64,000 bases of DNA from Coxiella endosymbiont of Amblyomma americanum. Its GTDB lineage: Bacteria > Pseudomonadota > Gammaproteobacteria > Coxiellales > Coxiellaceae. The DNA is taken from assembly GCF_000815025.1 (NCBI RefSeq), contig NZ_CP007541.1, positions 496,001-560,000 on the forward strand. The letters are read 5' to 3'. How positions within the stretch are numbered: the stretch's first letter is position 1; each line of letters begins with the position of its first letter. The position numbers and the translations under genes were made by a program. Below the pieces are notes generated by a model. That model was not told the origin of the DNA. It saw only the letters and a program-made list of their open reading frames with translations, and searched no databases. Below are positions 36,646 through 46,830 of this stretch, piece by piece.

Positions 36646-37563
36646 ATGGGAAATTATTATACAGAAAAATCATCACGATTGTTTAAAGAAAATCATTGGA
36701 AAGCCTATCTGAGATTATGTAAGCCGCGTATCGTGTTGTTAATAATACTTACTACAGCAGTTGGTATGTGTCTCGTGAGCCCTGGTATTATATCTTGGCG
36801 TTTGCTATTGTTTGGTAATTTGGGTATTGCACTCGCCGCTTCTTCTGCAGCTGCACTGAATCAGATTTTAGAACATCGTATTGATAGCGTCATGCATCGC
36901 ACAAACCTTCGTCCTATTGTAAGAGAAGAAATTAGTCTGCGGAATGCAATAATTTTTTCTAGTATTTTATGTATTCTATCCGTAGTAATTTTAATGAGTT
37001 ATACTAATGTATTTGCGACCCTTTTAACTCTAATTATTCTTATTAGTTACGCAGGCATTTATACTCTCTTTTTAAAACACATCACCTCACAAAATATAGT
37101 AATTGGAGGTTTAGCAGGCGCTGCTCCTCCTTTATTAGGAGGAGTGGTTGCCACAGGGCATATCAATTTTTTTAGCGTAATTCTTTCGCTAATTATTTTT
37201 ATTTGGACTCCTCCACACTTTTGGGCACTTGCTATTCATTGCATTAATGACTATGACAAAGTAAATATTCCTATGTTACCCAACGTTCATGGTATTTTTT
37301 ATACTAAATTGAATATCTTAATTTACACATTTTTGCTTTCTATAATCAGTTTATTACCTTTTGTTGTTGGGATGTCTGGATGGATATATTTTCTTAGTGC
37401 TTTTCTTTTAAATATCGTTTTTATTTACTGGGCAATTCGTTTATACGTAAGTAATAACCCTAAGGTGCCTATTCGAGTTTTTCGCTACAGTATTTTGTAT
37501 CTTACGCTTTTATTTTTAGTACTGTTTATTGATCATTATTTCATCATCTTTTATTATAAATGA
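36646..37563 (+). CDS. cyoE: Protoheme IX farnesyltransferase
   Basis: This UbiA-family membrane enzyme makes heme O for the bo3-type oxidase. The 305-residue protein has about nine transmembrane helices. The first polyprenyl-diphosphate motif region is [20 protein letters not shown], near residues 66-85. The second region is [19 protein letters not shown] near residue 185. In many bacteria it closes the cyoABCDE operon; here cyoABCD lie about 19 kb away (57.0-60.8 kb), so the gene is detached from its partners. Confidence 0.94.
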   Translation: MGNYYTEKSSRLFKENHWKAYLRLCKPRIVLLIILTTAVGMCLVSPGIISWRLLLFGNLGIALAASSAAALNQILEHRIDSVMHRTNLRPIVREEISLRNAIIFSSILCILSVVILMSYTNVFATLLTLIILISYAGIYTLFLKHITSQNIVIGGLAGAAPPLLGGVVATGHINFFSVILSLIIFIWTPPHFWALAIHCINDYDKVNIPMLPNVHGIFYTKLNILIYTFLLSIISLLPFVVGMSGWIYFLSAFLLNIVFIYWAIRLYVSNNPKVPIRVFRYSILYLTLLFLVLFIDHYFIIFYYK

Positions 37564-37601
37564 ACCGTAAAAGAAACCTTTTTGCTTTTTCACTGCTTCT
37601 T

Positions 37602-39360
<1,759 letters not shown>

Positions 39361-39456
39361 GTAAAAAGAAAAATGTCAAACGTCTATAAAAACTCGGCGT
39401 TCTTATTTAATCGGCCGTTGGTTTTGCTAAATAAAAAAAAATTATTAGTACTCTAA
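39361..39456 (+). pseudogene. birA: Out-of-frame remnant of the BirA N-terminal region
   Basis: In the frame starting at 39361 the translation includes AFLFNRPLVLLNKKK, matching the linker of BirA that follows the DNA-binding domain (GYxL-PxxLLN pattern). It then hits TAA at 39454-39456. The ligase frame resumes one frame over, after an A9 tract at 39433-39441 (open from 39435 without a start codon). A single-base change in the A tract would join the two. Stops at 39307 and 39349 in the same frame show that the helix-turn-helix portion is also broken. Confidence 0.65.
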
Positions 39457-39482
39457 CAACAGAGTCTATTCAACTGGAACTA

Positions 39483-40208
39483 TTGGAATATACAGATTCT
39501 ACAAATACTTACTTAAAAATACTACCCTATACAGATAGACCGGTAATTTGTATTGCAGAGATGCAAAAAAAGGGACGAGGCCAATTTTTTAGAACTTGGC
39601 ATTCACCGTTTGGGCAAAATATCTATTTATCTCTACGGTATCTTTTTAAAAAAAATATGAGAAAATTAGAGGGATTAAGCTTGGTGTGTGGGCTTGCTGT
39701 GTGTCGCACTATTGAAATGATTTGTCATTTACCTTCTCCAATTTTTATTAAATGGCCTAACGACATTATATGTGAGCATAAAAAACTAGCTGGCATTTTA
39801 ATTGAAATAAAACCTAGAATTACGGGATTACACTCTGCTATCATTGGTATCGGTCTCAATACAAATATGACAGACGATGTTAAGAGAAAAATTAGTCAGA
39901 ATTGGACATCATTAATAAATCTTACTGCATGTTATCAAAATAGAAATAAGCTTTGTTCCATATTAATTGATAATCTAATACATTACTTAGAAGATTTTAA
40001 ACAGCATCACTTCGGTCCTTTCTTTCAGAATCTTTGGAAAACAAAAGATTATCTCTTCAACAAACAACTACACCTTATGCAATCAAGAAAAAGAAATTTT
40101 TTTGGTGTCGGAGCAGGAATTAATGACCAAGGAAATTTAATACTAAAGTTATCTGATGGATCTAAAAAAACCTTTTCTTCTGGAAATATTAATCTAATAA
40201 ATAAATGA
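39483..40208 (+). CDS. birA: Biotin-[acetyl-CoA-carboxylase] ligase, catalytic part only
   Basis: BirA activates biotin as biotinyl-5'-AMP and attaches it to AccB. The 241 residues contain the catalytic domain: YTDSTNTYL, the biotinyl-AMP loop region KKGRGQFFRTWHSPFGQNIYLS (read in two parts), KWPNDII, HKKLAGILIEI with the key Lys, and GIGLNTN. The C-terminal SH3-like domain ends the protein. The repressor helix-turn-helix domain is missing. In the loop GRGRRGR of E. coli, the R118-R119-G120 positions are Q-F-F here. The start is uncertain: TTG at 39483 is the only usual initiator, with weak GGA upstream. Confidence 0.85.
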   Translation: MEYTDSTNTYLKILPYTDRPVICIAEMQKKGRGQFFRTWHSPFGQNIYLSLRYLFKKNMRKLEGLSLVCGLAVCRTIEMICHLPSPIFIKWPNDIICEHKKLAGILIEIKPRITGLHSAIIGIGLNTNMTDDVKRKISQNWTSLINLTACYQNRNKLCSILIDNLIHYLEDFKQHHFGPFFQNLWKTKDYLFNKQLHLMQSRKRNFFGVGAGINDQGNLILKLSDGSKKTFSSGNINLINK

Positions 40209-40424
40209 TAAAATAAATTAAAATATTAAAACTGTCCTTATCTCTGTAAAAGAAACACGGAAAAGGAAACACGAAAAGCATAATGCAATAATGCACCAAA
40301 ACCTGACGTGTGATGTATTTCATCTTAACGATTATTTCATGCGCGCATCCAAAGTTTCTTTGCAACAGAGGTTGCATCTTCTAAACTAGAATTATTCAAG
40401 CAATCAAGTTAACAATGCGGTGCT

Positions 40425-40819
40425 TACCTTTTATGTCAATTGTGATTCATATATCATCAGGAATAAAAAATAACGATGATCTTTTGGCTATTCTATTAAT
40501 AAAATAGAATTACTTTTTAGGTAATCACTTAAACCTAAGTCCCAACAATCTTCTGATTTTTTCAATTGATACAGATTCATATGAATAACCTTTATATCTA
40601 GTAATTCATAAATCTCTTAAAGTATAGCTAGAACTTTTAGCAAATTCCGTGTACCCTAAACCCCGTAAGAACCCACGTAACCCAGTTGTTTTTCCAGAGC
40701 CAATTGCCCCTGATAAATAAATAACAGCGCCTTTTGAAGAACGATAGTATTTTAGCCACCTGCATACCTAATAGACGCGTGGATTTGCCGGTTCGAATAA
40801 TTATAGAAGAATAATGCAT
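40425..40819 (-). pseudogene. tsaE: Broken tsaE (tRNA t6A biosynthesis ATPase)
   Basis: Pieces of TsaE are readable in different frames. They are STRLLGMQVAKIL, then after a frameshift SKGAVIYLSGAIGSGKTT (Walker A) with LRGFLRGLGYTEFAKS. After another shift come HMNLYQLKKSEDCWDLG and SDYLKSNSILLIE, followed by TAG where Trp of the family's IEWPE would be. The order of the pieces is that of intact TsaE, and the gene sits directly behind nnr, as in many bacteria. At least two frameshifts and one stop make it a pseudogene. TsaE is usually essential for t6A37 formation with TsaB, TsaC and TsaD. Confidence 0.88.
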
Positions 40820-40830
40820 AATTAAAACAT

Positions 40831-42312
40831 TTACTGTGCAATAGAATTCATTAAAGACCGTAAATGTGGAAATAAATCAGTGGCTAACAGCCCTCTTTCC
40901 CCTCCCTCTTTAGCGGCGCGATCCGCAGCTAATGAATGAATAAATACCCCTACCTGTGCAGCGGCTGTTAAATTTAACTTTTGTGCCAATAAACCACCAA
41001 TAACGCCACTTAAAATATCGCCCATACCTCCGGTAGACATACCTGGATTTCCAGATGGACAAATTGAGATTCTCTTCTTTTTTCCTTTAATTAAGGTTCC
41101 AGCGCCTTTTAACACTACTACTCCTGAATAATTTTTGGTCAATTGTCGAATAGCTTTAAATCGATTACTCTGAATTTTTTGACAAGGTACATGTAATAAC
41201 CGAGACGCCTCACCAGGATGAGGTGTCAATATCCAATCTTCTCGTTGAGTAGGATTTTCCGCTAATAAATTTAAACTATCGGCATCAAGCACTTTAGGAA
41301 TTTTAGTACATAATATTTTATTTAATAACGATTTTGCCCAAACTGATTTTCCTAATCCTGGGCCAATTACTATAACTGTAACTGATGATTTAAGAAGGTT
41401 ATCTAAATCATCAGCTTTATCTACCTGATAACACATTAATTCTGGACGAGATCCACTAACAATAGGAATGTGCTCAGGGCGAGTTGCGACAGTTACAAGA
41501 CCTGCTCCTACCCGAGCGGCCGCTTCAGCTGACATACGTACGGCTCCTCCCATACCATAGTCACCACCAATTACCAACACGTGTCCATAGTTACCTTTAT
41601 GAGAATCACGTTCTCGTCTTGGAGGAAATAGACAATGTACTTGAGACCAATTTAATAAGTAATTATGTGTTTTTATTTTAGAAAATAAATAATTAGAAAG
41701 TCCCGACGAATTCCATTCAAGTTCTCCACAATAAGTTGGAGCTTGAGCAGTATATAATCCTTGTTTTAATCCAATAAAAGTAATTGTTACATCAGCTTTT
41801 ACAGCTTTTGAATGCACTGCTCCAGTATCGATATTAACACCTGAGGGAACATCAAGGGACAATACTGGTTGTTTAGCTGCATTAATTGCTGTAATAATTT
41901 CACTGTAAGGTGATTTAATTTCGCCTCGTAAGCCTCTTCCTAAGAGGGCATCTACAATCAATCCTTTGTTAAAGTAAAGTGGAACTGGGAAATGCTGAAT
42001 CGTAAGACCTTCCTTTGTACAATCTTCAGCTGCTTGTGCTGCAGGACCACAATAATCAGTACTTCGAATCAGAGAATAAATAGTAACGTTCAAACCTTTT
42101 TGATGTGCCAGACAAGCAACAACTAATCCATCCCCGCCGTTATTTCCTTTTCCGCAACAAACTATGATTTCTTTAATGGTTGGCCAGCGTTTTGTTAAGG
42201 TTTCGAAAGCAGATTTACCAGCCATAAGCATAAGATCATACTTATTTATACCTGATAAAATTGCTAATTTTTCTAATGCGTGAATTTGACGACTGTTATA
42301 AAGCTTTATCAT
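40831..42312 (-). CDS. nnr: Bifunctional NAD(P)HX epimerase / ADP-dependent NAD(P)HX dehydratase
   Basis: Nnr repairs hydrated NAD(P)H. The 493-residue protein has an N-terminal epimerase (YjeF_N) domain with CCGKGNNGGDGLVVA near residue 52 and LSLDVPSGVNIDTG. It also has a C-terminal ribokinase-like dehydratase domain with HKGNYGHVLVIGGDYGMGGAV, DADSLNLLAE, TPHPGEASRLL and GNPGMSTGGMGDILSGVIGG. Both active sites look intact. ATG at 42312 is preferred over the upstream in-frame start at 42348. It heads the old nnr-tsaE operon, whose second gene is now broken. Confidence 0.95.
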   Translation of the reverse strand: MIKLYNSRQIHALEKLAILSGINKYDLMLMAGKSAFETLTKRWPTIKEIIVCCGKGNNGGDGLVVACLAHQKGLNVTIYSLIRSTDYCGPAAQAAEDCTKEGLTIQHFPVPLYFNKGLIVDALLGRGLRGEIKSPYSEIITAINAAKQPVLSLDVPSGVNIDTGAVHSKAVKADVTITFIGLKQGLYTAQAPTYCGELEWNSSGLSNYLFSKIKTHNYLLNWSQVHCLFPPRRERDSHKGNYGHVLVIGGDYGMGGAVRMSAEAAARVGAGLVTVATRPEHIPIVSGSRPELMCYQVDKADDLDNLLKSSVTVIVIGPGLGKSVWAKSLLNKILCTKIPKVLDADSLNLLAENPTQREDWILTPHPGEASRLLHVPCQKIQSNRFKAIRQLTKNYSGVVVLKGAGTLIKGKKKRISICPSGNPGMSTGGMGDILSGVIGGLLAQKLNLTAAAQVGVFIHSLAADRAAKEGGERGLLATDLFPHLRSLMNSIAQ

Positions 42313-42791
42313 AAAAACATTCGAATAATAACTGATTACAATTATCAAAATTCATTTACGCTAAAAATTAGATCTATTATATATTTAACGTATATTCAAT
42401 GTTTTAATCGATCTTTTTTCATCATAATATTAAGTCTCCTCCACTTGTCAATTAAAACTTAAACGCTCGTAGATTTTTAAAATTTGTATATGGAAATATT
42501 TTCTTTATTCAAGAGAGAGTTTAATTATATAAAGAATAATCTAAATAGTTATACCCTTCTTTAATTAGGTATTTATTATGCAATTGGTTTGCCTGTTTAT
42601 TTTATTTATGTGGTATTATGCAATACTAAAATCTCATTAAAAAGATTTAACATAAGTAAATAGAGAATACTCTTTAACTAAAGCATTTTCTCATTAGTAA
42701 TTTCGTGCGTTACAATCACGGTTCTTATTTAAGAGCTCTCTAGTTATATAAAATAGTAATATCACGTGAATACTAATATAATCAACAACAA
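42313..42791. other. Gene-free interval upstream of tRNA-Arg and nnr
   Basis: About 480 bp, strongly AT-rich, between divergent transcription units. It must contain promoters for nnr (-) and for tRNA-Arg/fumC (+), but no clean consensus can be picked by eye. No coding remnant is recognised. Confidence 0.45.
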
Positions 42792-42865
42792 GCCCCGGTG
42801 GCACAGTTGGATAGCGCAGTCCCCTCCTAAGGGACAGGTCGCAGGTTCAAATCCTGTCCGGGGCA
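42792..42865 (+). tRNA. tRNA-Arg (anticodon CCT)
   Basis: The acceptor GCCCCGG (42792-42798) pairs with CCGGGGC (42858-42864), with discriminator A. The anticodon stem GTCCC/GGGAC encloses CTCCTAA, giving CCT for AGG. The T-loop is GGTTCAAATCC. CCA is not encoded. The fumC ATG lies 20 bases after the tRNA end. Confidence 0.97.
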
Positions 42866-42885
42866 CTATAAAAATAGGTTAAAAA

Positions 42886-44283
42886 ATGAAAATGCGAGTT
42901 GAACAAGACAGTATGGGTGTAATCAAAGTCCCTGCTAGTAAATATTATGGAGCACAATCCCAACGTTCATTAATACACTTCGTCATTGGACGAGAAACTA
43001 TGCCATTAGAACTTATAAAAGCTTTTGGAATTCTAAAAAAAGCAGCTGCTTTTACTAACGAGAATTTAGGAACACTTTCCTCAAAAAAGTCAAAGTATAT
43101 TATTCAAGCGGCCAATGAGGTTATTGATGGCAAACTTAATAGTCATTTCCCTTTAAAAATATGGCAAACTGGCAGTGGTACTCAAACTAATATGAACGTC
43201 AACGAAGTTATTAGTAACCGAGCTATTGAATTAATGGGAGGAGAACTTGGAAGTAAGTACCCAATTCATCCAAATGATGATGTAAATAAATCTCAATCGT
43301 CAAATGACGCATTTTCAACAGCTATGCATATTGCTTGCGCAGATATGATTTTTCATCAACTAATACCGTCTATCAAAGTATTACGTGATACTTTGCAAAA
43401 AAAATCCAATGCTTTTTCTCAAATTATTAAGATAGGGCGTACGCATTTACAAGATGCCGTTCCTATAACTTTAGGGCAGGAATTTTCTGGATATGTAGCA
43501 CAGTTGGAACATAATTTAGAGGCAATTACTAGTGCTTTGCCTGTTCTCTATCGCTTAGCATTAGGCGGCACCGCTGTTGGAACCGGTATAAATGCGTCCT
43601 CCCAATTTGCCGAGAAAGCAATAGGACATATCGCAAAATTTACGAAGTTGCCTTTCTATCCTGCTCCTAATAAATTTTCTGTATTAGCAGCGCATGATGA
43701 AATAGTACTCATGAGTGGTGTGTTAAAGACTCTCGCTTGTTCTTTAGTAAAAATTGCTAATGATATCAGATGGTTAGCCTCAGGACCTCGCTGTGGTATT
43801 GGAGAAATTTTTATTCCAGAAAATGAACCTGGCTCCTCTATCATGCCTGGAAAAGTAAATCCCACTCAATCTGAAGCTCTCATAATGGTATGTGTACAAG
43901 TGATGGGGAACGATATAACGATTGCAATTGCAGGATCTCAAGGTAATTTTGAATTAAATGTTTGTAAACCAGTAATAGCATATAATTTAATTCAATCTAT
44001 TTATTTATTGACAGACGGTTGTCGTTCTTTTAACAACCACTGCGTTGTTGGTATTGAGCCAAATAGGGAAAAAATTGATTTCTACCTTAAACATTCCTTA
44101 ATGCTAGTAACTGCTTTAAACCAAATAATCGGTTATGATAAAGCGTCTGAGATTGCAAAGAAAGCTTACGCGGATAACCTTACTCTTAAGGAAGCTGCGT
44201 TACAGTTAAACTACTTAACCAATGAAGAATTTGATAAAGCCATTGACCCTAAAAAAATGGTGGAATTTTCCTGTCCTACATAA
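42886..44283 (+). CDS. fumC: Fumarate hydratase, class II
   Basis: FumC is an iron-independent fumarase of the TCA cycle. The 465-residue protein has YYGAQSQRS, the [17 protein letters not shown] segment and [38 protein letters not shown] carries the catalytic His region, and the superfamily signature [18 protein letters not shown] is near residue 318. Length is normal. It starts 20 bases downstream of tRNA-Arg, with little room for its own promoter, so it may be made as part of a tRNA-mRNA transcript. Confidence 0.96.
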   Translation: MKMRVEQDSMGVIKVPASKYYGAQSQRSLIHFVIGRETMPLELIKAFGILKKAAAFTNENLGTLSSKKSKYIIQAANEVIDGKLNSHFPLKIWQTGSGTQTNMNVNEVISNRAIELMGGELGSKYPIHPNDDVNKSQSSNDAFSTAMHIACADMIFHQLIPSIKVLRDTLQKKSNAFSQIIKIGRTHLQDAVPITLGQEFSGYVAQLEHNLEAITSALPVLYRLALGGTAVGTGINASSQFAEKAIGHIAKFTKLPFYPAPNKFSVLAAHDEIVLMSGVLKTLACSLVKIANDIRWLASGPRCGIGEIFIPENEPGSSIMPGKVNPTQSEALIMVCVQVMGNDITIAIAGSQGNFELNVCKPVIAYNLIQSIYLLTDGCRSFNNHCVVGIEPNREKIDFYLKHSLMLVTALNQIIGYDKASEIAKKAYADNLTLKEAALQLNYLTNEEFDKAIDPKKMVEFSCPT

Positions 44284-44326
44284 CTTCTCTAGATGCAATA
44301 AGCAAAAAATAATCAAATTAACTCTG

Positions 44327-44344
44327 AAGAAGCGCTCGCTTCTT
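44327..44344 (+). terminator. Possible terminator after fumC
   Basis: AAGAAGCG (44327-44334) and CGCTTCTT (44337-44344) form a perfect inverted repeat followed by TAA. As RNA it could form a 7-bp stem with a 4-base loop. The T-run is short, so this is a weak call. Confidence 0.35.
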
Positions 44345-44411
44345 TAATGAAGGTCAAAACAAGATTTGAAAAAATATTAACCCGTAAAATAAATAAGCGA
44401 CTACAGTAAAA

Positions 44412-45137
44412 TTATTTAAAAACTTCTTCTAAAAATTGTACGGCTTCAGTCCAAGAATATTTATCTGCTCGGAGACTATACACGGTACCCATGTTAGAAT
44501 TATTAGCTTTTGGATCAGTAAAAGCATGCATAGTTTTTCCAAAAATATGCAACTGCCATTCTGCTTTCGCGTCTGTCATCTCTTTTGCAAATTCAAGCAT
44601 AACATCGGGGGGAACCATAGGATCTTCATAACCATGCAAAGCTAAAACTTTTGCCCTCATATTTTTTGCCAAAATAGCCCTTGATGCTTGTAGCAAACCA
44701 TGAAAACTTACTACTCCTCTTAAATCTGCGCCACTTCTTGCTAGATCAAGAACGCAAAGTCCTCCAAAGCAATATCCTATAGCAGCAATTTTATTATTAT
44801 TTGCCATCTCTATTTTTTTAGCTACTTCTAGCCCAGCTATCAATCTTCGAAGGAGCATTTTACGGTCTTCCATAAGAGGCTGCATTAATGTTCGATTAGT
44901 TTCTGGGCAATCGCCTAATACTCCCTTACCGTAAACATCTATTGCACAACCAATATAACCAAGTTTAGCCAAGCTACGTGCCTTTTCTTCAACAAAACTA
45001 TCTCGACCACACCACGCATGCGCAATGAGAACTACCGGACTGTTGTGACGAGGTTTGATTAAATCCTTCTCTTCGTAAGCTACATAAGCTTGTAAAACAG
45101 TACTATCGTCTTGATAATCAACTTTTTGAGTATACAA
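44412..45137 (-). CDS. Dienelactone hydrolase family protein
   Basis: An alpha/beta hydrolase of 241 residues with the DLH pattern: PVVLIAHAWCGRDSFVEEKA, a Cys nucleophile in AAIGYCFGGLCVLDLAR near residue 124, the acid in ALHGYEDPMVP, and a His in KTMHAFTDP near residue 204. The triad Cys-Asp-His appears complete. The physiological substrate is unknown; such proteins are common and rarely degrade dienelactones. TTG at 45137 is the clear start: AGGAGG lies 8 bases upstream (45146-45151 on the plus strand), outweighing the upstream open frame to 45182. Confidence 0.88.
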   Translation of the reverse strand: MYTQKVDYQDDSTVLQAYVAYEEKDLIKPRHNSPVVLIAHAWCGRDSFVEEKARSLAKLGYIGCAIDVYGKGVLGDCPETNRTLMQPLMEDRKMLLRRLIAGLEVAKKIEMANNNKIAAIGYCFGGLCVLDLARSGADLRGVVSFHGLLQASRAILAKNMRAKVLALHGYEDPMVPPDVMLEFAKEMTDAKAEWQLHIFGKTMHAFTDPKANNSNMGTVYSLRADKYSWTEAVQFLEEVFK

Positions 45138-45261
45138 AAAACGAACCTCCTGTATGAAGTTACAATTTAGGGTACCATACAATCATAAAATTTACGAGAA
45201 AAAATTTTGAGGAAAATTTTTATATATTTAGTAAGAGCTAAATCTAAATTTAGAAAACGGG

Positions 45262-45621
45262 TCAATCCTTTAATGTTTTTTTGCATAAACGTTCGATAAT
45301 TAGCGCTACATAAGTTTCACATGCGGATAAATTTAGCTTTTCACATATGTGAATTGCTGTTAATTTTTTAGCGTCTTTAAAAGTTTTATTTTCAAGCCAA
45401 CGACAAACGTATTCACATGCCGAAATAGCCAAAACAGACCCGTAGGCTTGAAATTTAGCTTCTTTTATTTCATCAAGTTCATAACGAACATGTAATTTGC
45501 ATACATATCCTTGGTCGCGAGTTCCAATTTCTCCTCTTTTAATCTGAGAATGTTCTCTCATTAATACACCAGAATGTCTGACACTAAAAAAACAATCTAA
45601 AACTTCCTTAGAATAATTCAC
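45262..45621 (-). CDS. IscU/NifU-N-like protein lacking all iron-sulfur ligands
   Basis: The 119-residue protein aligns along its whole length with IscU: NYSKEVLDCFFSVRHSG, YVCKLHVRYELDEIKEAKF, QAYGSVLAISACEYVCRWLENKTFKDA and ICEKLNL. The cluster-binding positions of E. coli IscU are replaced: C37 by Gln, D39 by Tyr, C63 by Ser, H105 by Tyr and C106 by Val. The LPPVK chaperone motif reads LSACE. It is therefore not a standard Fe-S scaffold. GTG at 45621 gives an IscU-like start; TTG at 45627 is possible. It follows the iscS stop almost without a gap, so the two are co-expressed. Confidence 0.72.
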   Translation of the reverse strand: MNYSKEVLDCFFSVRHSGVLMREHSQIKRGEIGTRDQGYVCKLHVRYELDEIKEAKFQAYGSVLAISACEYVCRWLENKTFKDAKKLTAIHICEKLNLSACETYVALIIERLCKKTLKD

Positions 45622-45627
45622 ATTCAA

Positions 45628-46830
45628 CTACTTATTTTCATCAATTAATTTTCTCTTAATATTTCCCCACAGTGGAGATATTTGACGCAAGTGGTTTACT
45701 TGTTCGATAATATGGATAATGGCATTATTAATCTCTTTTTCTGTAGTGAATCGTCCAAGACTAATGCGGATAGAATTATAGGCTTCCTCGTGACTTAATC
45801 CCATTGATAATAACACGGAAGAAGGACTAGGATTTGAGGAATTGCATGCCGAACCACCTGAAATTGCTATTTGTTGTAATCTTACCATTAAAGATTCACC
45901 TTCGATTCCATCGAACCTAATATTTAAACACCCAGGAATACGTGGAGCCGTTTTTGCATTTAAATACACGCCACCTAACTGAGATAATTTTGACCATAAA
46001 CAATCGCGCAATTTAATAATTTTTTTTTCGTCCTCAACCATACATTCTTTAGCCAGTGCAAAAGCACTACCCATGCCTACAATTTGATGTGTAGCTAGTG
46101 TTCCTGAACGTAATCCACCTTCATGACCACCGCCGTGAATTAAAGGTTCTAAATGAACACGAAATGGAGTACGACGTATATACAAAGCTCCAATACCTTT
46201 TGGACCATAAAGCTTATGCGCTGAAAAAGACATTAAATCAATTTTCATACGCAGTAAATCAATAGGAATTTTCCCTGCACTTTGTGCTGCATCTACATGA
46301 AAAAGAATATTGTGTTTACGTGTAATTTCACCAATAGTGGTTATATCTTGTATGACACCGGTTTCATTATTAACATGCATACATGAGACTAAGATCGTAT
46401 CGGGTCGAATGGCTTCTTTAAATTCGCATAAATTTATTAGACCATTATGTTGAGGATTTAAATACGTAATCTCAAAGCCTTTTGAAGACAAATAGGAGCA
46501 CGTATCCAGTACGGCCTTGTGTTCTGTGCTCATTGTAATGATATGCTTACCTTTGCGTTGATAGAAATAAGCAGCTCCTTTAATAGCTAAATTATCCGAT
46601 TCTGTAGCTCCAGAAGTCCAAATGATTTCCTTAGTGTCTGCATTGATTAATTCTGCAATAGATTTTCTTGCTTTTCTAATTAATGCCTGAGCATTCCACC
46701 CGTAAGCGTGACTTTCTGAAGCAGAATTACCAAAAGTCCCTTTCTGAATTAAGATATTTATCATTTCTTTTTTTACAATAGGATCTATAGGTGTTGTGGC
46801 CATATAGTCTAAATAAATAGGTAATTCCAT
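45628..46830 (-). CDS. iscS: Cysteine desulfurase IscS
   Basis: IscS is the PLP enzyme that supplies sulfur for Fe-S clusters and thiolated tRNA. The 400-residue protein is very close to E. coli IscS: PIYLDYMATTP, GATESDNLAIKGAA, TEHKAVLDTC and HVNNETGV. The PLP Lys is in SFSAHKLYGPKG near residue 206, GGGHEGGLRSGT is present, and the active Cys is in SGGSACNSSNPSPSSV near residue 326. It ends with SPLWG. ATG at 46830 overlaps the stop of the upstream transporter (TAATG), so translation may be coupled. No iscR, iscA, hscA, hscB or fdx is adjacent. It could also feed MnmA (53.3 kb). Confidence 0.95.
   Translation of the reverse strand: MELPIYLDYMATTPIDPIVKKEMINILIQKGTFGNSASESHAYGWNAQALIRKARKSIAELINADTKEIIWTSGATESDNLAIKGAAYFYQRKGKHIITMSTEHKAVLDTCSYLSSKGFEITYLNPQHNGLINLCEFKEAIRPDTILVSCMHVNNETGVIQDITTIGEITRKHNILFHVDAAQSAGKIPIDLLRMKIDLMSFSAHKLYGPKGIGALYIRRTPFRVHLEPLIHGGGHEGGLRSGTLATHQIVGMGSAFALAKECMVEDEKKIIKLRDCLWSKLSQLGGVYLNAKTAPRIPGCLNIRFDGIEGESLMVRLQQIAISGGSACNSSNPSPSSVLLSMGLSHEEAYNSIRISLGRFTTEKEINNAIIHIIEQVNHLRQISPLWGNIKRKLIDENK

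Noticed and set aside
40209-40424. Possible amiB remnant downstream of tsaE, expected from the nnr-tsaE-amiB order
   Set aside because: One frame gives a weak echo of the amidase metal motif, but too short and degenerate to support.
40491-40511. Inverted repeat ATTCTATT...AATAGAAT inside the tsaE pseudogene
   Set aside because: Short, AT-only and placed within former coding sequence; probably chance.
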